A stretch of 25,568 nucleotides of DNA, from IMG/VR virus record IMGVR_UViG_3300038421_000076, positions 1 through 25,568 of that record; one strand, written 5' to 3'. The translations under genes were made by a program, and so were the position numbers. The notes beneath the pieces were generated by a model. It had not been told where the DNA came from. It made no database searches and saw nothing but the letters and a program-made list of their open reading frames with translations. Positions 22,023-25,568 of the stretch are shown piece by piece. Positions within the stretch are counted from its first letter, which is position 1; the number at the start of each line of letters is the position of its first letter. The DNA comes from a virus.

Positions 22023-23511
22023 GAATTGGTTGTTGTTTGTACTGGCGTTGCTTGGTGCCCTACCTGCGTTTTCTCAGGTTGGGGTCTACAACTGGAGGGT
22101 GTTGGACGCATCGCAAACCCCCACCGCGAGACCCCCGAACTACTACGTCGCGGAGACCTTCCTGGAGCTCAGCGCCCTCCCCGACCTGGAGGAGAAAGAC
22201 CTCGGACGGGCCAACGACACGGGGGAGCTCTACTACTACGATGGAAGTAGCTGGTTGAGCCTGACGGCCACTACAGTGGTTGGTGGGGCAGACACGCAGG
22301 TCCAGTTCAACGATGGTGGGAACTTCGCTGGGGATAGTGCCTTTCTCTGGGATAAGACCAACAATGTCCTCGGTATTGGCACCGCAACTGCATCAACCTC
22401 TGTCATCGCTGGGAGGAAGGACCAAGACGCGGCGAGTATCTTCAACATCACCAACGCTAGTGCTGGCACGGCTGGGCACTCCGCCTTCCAATGCAATTCA
22501 GACACGGTGAACGCCGCGTTGCGGTGCCATAGTTCCACGCGCACAAGCACACAGTGTGGGGGGTTGGGGAACACCGCGGATATTGTGGCTGTCTCCGCAG
22601 GCTCTTTGAACATCTGCGGGCTATCTACTACCCCCATTCGATTAGTTAATGGTAATACCTACCGGGCGGAGGTGTCGGGAGGGGGGCTATTTAGGATCCT
22701 CGACTGGGGGACGAAGCCAACGTGTGACTCCTCCGCCGCAGGGGGGTTTTTCTTCGACACCGGCACCCCTGACACTTTTGAGGTGTGTACGAAGGACTCG
22801 GGGAGTTCATATGCCTGGCGCCCAGCGCAGTTGATGGATGGGGACAGGGGGGATATTACGGTATCCGCCGCAGGGGCCACGTGGAACGTCGATGCAGGCG
22901 CCATCTCCCTGACGACCGACGTTACCGGAGTCCTCCCCACCGCGAACGGCGGGACTGGCCTCGATACAAGTGCAACGGGCGATGATCGTGTCCTCGTCAG
23001 CAACGGAAGTGGCTGGCAGACGAAGGCCCTCGCAAACGGGACGTTGGTTTATAACTCGACCACCAACACGTTCTCGGCTGGGGGGAGTACTGGGACGATT
23101 GCGAGGGTGACGGCGGATAGGGCCACCACCTCTGCCGCCTTCAGTGATGTGACAGACCTGACCTTCGCCATCGCCGCAAGCACCACCTACAGCTTCACTT
23201 GTGAACTGGCCTACACAACCGCGGCGAGCACCACCGCCCTCCAGTTGGCTATCAACGGTCCTGCATCGCCCACGGCGATGCAATATAGCGTCTTCACGAC
23301 CACCGCGGCTGTAGCGGTGCATGGGGCGGTGCAGACTGCCTATGACACGGTGACAAACCCGGCCACTGGTGGCGGAGCCACGGCCCTCCCGGTCCGCATC
23401 ACCGGAACCCTTGAGAACGTTAACAGCGGGACTCTCGCAATCCGCTTCCGTACGGAGGTGGCAGCTAGTACGGTGACCATCCTACGTGGGGGTTGGTGTG
23501 TGTTGTTTTAG
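22012..23511 (+). CDS. Large tail-fibre-like protein with an N-terminal signal peptide
   Basis: GTG 22012 is chosen because GGAGGG lies just upstream, giving 499 residues; ATG 21982 would only lengthen the N-terminus. Residues 1-21 (MRCRNWLLFVLALLGALPAF, then S) are a textbook Sec signal peptide with an AFS|Q cleavage site. The rest is fibre-like: Gly/Thr/Ser-rich strands, DTQVQFNDGGNFAGDSAFLW, the GDITVSAAGATWNVD and LPTANGGTGL motifs common in phage fibres, and a C-terminal head ending GGWCVLF. The mature part has eight cysteines, more than usual for a cytoplasmic protein. It overlaps the short fibre gene by 11 bases. A secreted or periplasmic adhesin is an alternative to a virion fibre. 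Confidence 0.75.
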   Translation: MRCRNWLLFVLALLGALPAFSQVGVYNWRVLDASQTPTARPPNYYVAETFLELSALPDLEEKDLGRANDTGELYYYDGSSWLSLTATTVVGGADTQVQFNDGGNFAGDSAFLWDKTNNVLGIGTATASTSVIAGRKDQDAASIFNITNASAGTAGHSAFQCNSDTVNAALRCHSSTRTSTQCGGLGNTADIVAVSAGSLNICGLSTTPIRLVNGNTYRAEVSGGGLFRILDWGTKPTCDSSAAGGFFFDTGTPDTFEVCTKDSGSSYAWRPAQLMDGDRGDITVSAAGATWNVDAGAISLTTDVTGVLPTANGGTGLDTSATGDDRVLVSNGSGWQTKALANGTLVYNSTTNTFSAGGSTGTIARVTADRATTSAAFSDVTDLTFAIAASTTYSFTCELAYTTAASTTALQLAINGPASPTAMQYSVFTTTAAVAVHGAVQTAYDTVTNPATGGGATALPVRITGTLENVNSGTLAIRFRTEVAASTVTILRGGWCVLF

Positions 23512-23534
23512 ATGACGATGAAAGGAAGGCCCAA

Positions 23535-23798
23535 ATGGCGAAGGCACTTGTGACTGGTTATGGACGGGGCTCCGCCCTTAGCAACGGCGACTTCGAGATC
23601 ACGGTGGAGTATCAGGTTTATGACTCCGGAGTTAATGGCGGCCTAACCCAGTTCTCCACTGCGATCTACACGGCCCCTGCAACCACCCTCGGCCTCGTCG
23701 TCAGCACCCTTCGCACCAACGCCATTGCCGCAGTGATTTCGGACGCTAGTACGATGGGCTACACGTTGGGTGCGTTGGACGTTGTCCTCCTGGCCTGA
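23535..23798 (+). CDS. Hypothetical 87-residue protein
   Basis: ATG 23535 follows AAAGGAAGG at good spacing. The protein begins MAKALVTGYGRGSALSNGDF, with strands (FEITVEYQVYDSG) and then a helical half (TTLGLVVSTLRTNAIAAVIS). It lies between fibre and ejection-protein genes. A small fibre chaperone or virion component would fit, but there is no motif. Its last codons contain the -35 box of the next promoter. Confidence 0.7.
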   Translation: MAKALVTGYGRGSALSNGDFEITVEYQVYDSGVNGGLTQFSTAIYTAPATTLGLVVSTLRTNAIAAVISDASTMGYTLGALDVVLLA

Positions 23799-23810
23799 GT
23801 GTAGTATAAT
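23782..23810 (+). promoter_or_regulatory. Sigma-70-type promoter for the ejection-protein genes
   Basis: TTGTCC at 23782-23787 and TATAAT at 23805-23810 are 17 bases apart. Unlike the other three promoters there is no TGN before the -10 box. The start would be near 23817, about 25 bases before the next ATG. Confidence 0.8.
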
Positions 23811-23841
23811 ATAGTCTCTCCCACCCCATACGAGGACCAAA

Positions 23842-24873
23842 ATGGCCGCTCTTGAGCCCGGCGGGGGCCTGCCCCAGGCCCCCCGTCCCACAACCCCCTG
23901 GTCGAACCCATACGGAGTCCCACCCCCTACCCAACCCACCCGCCCCACCTTCGACTACAGCGCGGAGGGGGGTTTGGGTGGGGCGGATGCGGAGGGACTC
24001 CGCAGTGTCTTCTCCTCCCTAGTCGCGCGGATGGGAGGGGATGAACAACGCGCAGCGGCCGTCTTCCGTCGCTACATGGACGAGTACAACAGGGGGAGGG
24101 CTATTCAGGATCCGCTGATTGCGGAGGATCAGTGGGTTGCGGGGGCGGGGAACTTGAATCCCGACGACCCTCGGACATTCGGCCGTTACGCCGCCGATGC
24201 GAGGGGGTTCGCCCGGCAGCGGGACGACGTGCTCGCGCAGCTTGAAGAGGCGGGGTTGGAGGGCGGGGAGCTGGATGCCGCTAGGGCGGCGGCCATCACG
24301 GGGCTTGCGGGGAGGCTCGCAGACGCCCGCGCTGGGGCGGTGGAAGGTGCGAGGAACCGCCTCTATGACGTTTCCACGGGGATGAAGACGGGGTATTCCC
24401 CTGGGGATGACTCCGGCAGCGCCCAAGCCCTCATGGGCTACTACGCTAACAAGGAAGAGGGGGAGGCGAACAGGGCGCTTCAGCGTTATGGAATCGATAC
24501 TAACCGCGACATGGCCCTATATCAGGGTGATAGGGACTACATGCTCCAGAAGTATGGGATCGATATTGGGGCGGCGGGGCAGTATCGAGGACAGACTCTC
24601 CAGGATGAGGCCAGCAGGCGGATGGAGGCACTGGAGCGCGCGAAGTTGAAGGCAAGCAAGGGCGGGTTCTTGGGCGGCTTGCTTGGTACTCTCGGGAGTA
24701 TTGCTGGGACTGCCTTCGGCGGGCCGATCGGAGGGGCGGCAGGTGGTTGGCTCGGGGGGTTGTTCGGGAGCAGGGGTGGCTCCTCCACAAGTGGCAACTC
24801 TATGTTCTTCAACCAAGATCCCGGCCGCCTCGGCGGTGGGGCCGGCAGTGGCTATCAGGTGAACTTCCCATGA
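23842..24873 (+). CDS. Candidate internal virion/ejection protein with glycine zipper
   Basis: A 343-residue protein, ATG 23842 behind CGAGGACC. Residues 1-40 are Pro-rich, 45-270 helical and charged with two copies of a YGID-containing repeat (about 216-222 and 238-244), and 274-312 form a Gly-rich hydrophobic segment (FLGGLLGTLGSIAGTAFGGP) resembling a glycine-zipper membrane insert. Short-tailed phages keep such proteins in the capsid and eject them to build a channel across the cell envelope; DNA-pilot proteins share this style. The function is inferred from layout and position at the end of the tail genes. The stop overlaps the next ATG. Confidence 0.6.
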   Translation: MAALEPGGGLPQAPRPTTPWSNPYGVPPPTQPTRPTFDYSAEGGLGGADAEGLRSVFSSLVARMGGDEQRAAAVFRRYMDEYNRGRAIQDPLIAEDQWVAGAGNLNPDDPRTFGRYAADARGFARQRDDVLAQLEEAGLEGGELDAARAAAITGLAGRLADARAGAVEGARNRLYDVSTGMKTGYSPGDDSGSAQALMGYYANKEEGEANRALQRYGIDTNRDMALYQGDRDYMLQKYGIDIGAAGQYRGQTLQDEASRRMEALERAKLKASKGGFLGGLLGTLGSIAGTAFGGPIGGAAGGWLGGLFGSRGGSSTSGNSMFFNQDPGRLGGGAGSGYQVNFP

Positions 24874-25568
24874 CATCCATTCTAGGCGACGCGGGGGGGC
24901 TCTCTGCGGGGCAGGGCAAGGGGATTAACTGGAAGGCCATCATCCCCGCCGCTGTTGCTTCCGGCATCGCCGGGAGCATTGGTGGGGATGATATCAACTG
25001 GGGGGATGCAATTGCTGCCTTCGGGCAGGGCGTTGCGGGGAGCAAGCTTCAACAGGCCCTGGAGAAGAGGAAGCGCGACAATGAACAAGGCGACTTCCTC
25101 ATCAAGAAGGCGTATGAGGATGTAGATGCGCTGGCGGGGAGTGACATCTCCGGGATTGACGTCCCTGAGGGCCTAAAGACCCGCCTCGCGGAGCTTCATC
25201 AAAAGGCCAACGAAGCCCGGATGAACGACGGGATTGTCACGCCGAGGGAGGCCCAGGAACTCATCGCCCTTGCAGCCCCGATCAAGTCGGCTCTTGCGGA
25301 GGCGAAGACCCAGCAAGCTTCGCCTGCTGCGCAGGCGAAGCGGGAGCAGGAGGCGGCGCTTGCGAGGTTTGTGGAGCAGGCGAGGCTGACGCAGCAGTTT
25401 CCATTTACAGAGGAAACGTCCGGGCCGGAGGGAGAGGAGAGTGTTATCTATGACTCTCCTGAAGCGCTCGGGAAGGCCCGCTTCGCGCGGGATCTGGAGA
25501 GCAAGGACGTTGTTTACGATGCGGAGATGGGCTGGATCCCGCGCAAGGACGCCCTTCGTACTCGCGAG
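24870..25568 (+). CDS. Second candidate ejection protein, cut by the right edge
   Basis: Starts at ATG 24870, overlapping the previous stop (ATGA), and stays open to the window end, 233 codons. Residues 1-45 are Gly/Ala-rich with a short hydrophobic stretch (AIIPAAVASGIAGSIGG). From residue 55 it is charged and helical (LQQALEKRKRDNEQGDFLIK; LARFVEQARLTQQFPFTEET), which suits a large internal virion protein. A 10-bp hairpin lies at 25317-25341. The true length and function cannot be judged without the missing part. Confidence 0.7.
   Translation, partial: MTSILGDAGGLSAGQGKGINWKAIIPAAVASGIAGSIGGDDINWGDAIAAFGQGVAGSKLQQALEKRKRDNEQGDFLIKKAYEDVDALAGSDISGIDVPEGLKTRLAELHQKANEARMNDGIVTPREAQELIALAAPIKSALAEAKTQQASPAAQAKREQEAALARFVEQARLTQQFPFTEETSGPEGEESVIYDSPEALGKARFARDLESKDVVYDAEMGWIPRKDALRTRE
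25317..25341. repeat. Perfect 10-bp hairpin with 5-base loop, inside a gene
   Basis: GCTTCGCCTG (25317-25326) pairs with CAGGCGAAGC (25332-25341) around CTGCG. It is the last of the set of long short-loop stems embedded in coding sequence. Confidence 0.88.

Noticed and set aside
1-25568. CRISPR arrays, insertion sequences, integrase or attachment sites
   Set aside because: I saw no regularly spaced repeats, no transposase or recombinase-like protein, and no direct repeat pair that would mark an element end.

Overview
The window is a stretch of a tailed double-stranded DNA phage, or a closely related prophage. It is GC-rich (by eye roughly two thirds G+C, with a very G-rich coding strand). 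Nearly all genes read rightward in one tightly packed late/structural cluster: terminase, portal, scaffold, major capsid protein, connectors, a propeller-like tail protein, a tail fibre, then glycine-rich candidate ejection proteins. I see no tail tube, sheath or tape measure, so a short-tailed (podovirus-like) virion is the best inference. The host is probably a GC-rich bacterium. Many genes start with GTG behind GGAGG-type ribosome sites, and I find no phage RNA polymerase. Four promoters have an exact TATAAT -10 box, which suggests use of host sigma-70-type polymerase.

Layout: positions 1-486 hold three tiny leftward genes with overlapping starts and stops, the edge of an oppositely oriented module that is probably early. 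Positions 487-1278 are a non-coding divergent control region with an AT-richer island, tandem repeats, two abutting perfect hairpins, a promoter and a leader with three consecutive hairpins. Next come a 56-residue protein, a likely small terminase with a zinc motif (whose N-terminus may be split by a frameshift) and the large terminase. Positions 4596-4749 carry two leftward arginine tRNA genes separated by one base; one has no recognisable D-arm in the normal place.

A second promoter (4886-4914) precedes four small genes of mostly unknown function, a holin-like membrane protein, the portal and a proline-rich protein. A third promoter (9853-9881) drives a 31-residue basic peptide, a small acidic coiled protein and, past a double hairpin, the scaffold and major capsid genes. 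From 12.2 to 17.6 kb lie capsid-associated beta-rich proteins and three proteins that look like head-tail connectors, one of them apparently fused to a beta-rich N-terminus. From 17.6 to 23.8 kb lie a fibronectin-like protein, a 1003-residue propeller-like tail protein with two Ig-like domains inserted, and fibre proteins; the large fibre unexpectedly begins with a signal peptide. A fourth promoter (23782-23810) leads the candidate ejection-protein genes, the last of which runs off the right edge.

The genes most worth a second look are the aberrant tRNA-Arg(CCT), the exported-looking fibre, the split small terminase, the structured control regions and a set of unusually perfect short-loop hairpins inside coding sequence. 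Most functional names rest on motif reading and gene order and have not been checked by database search.
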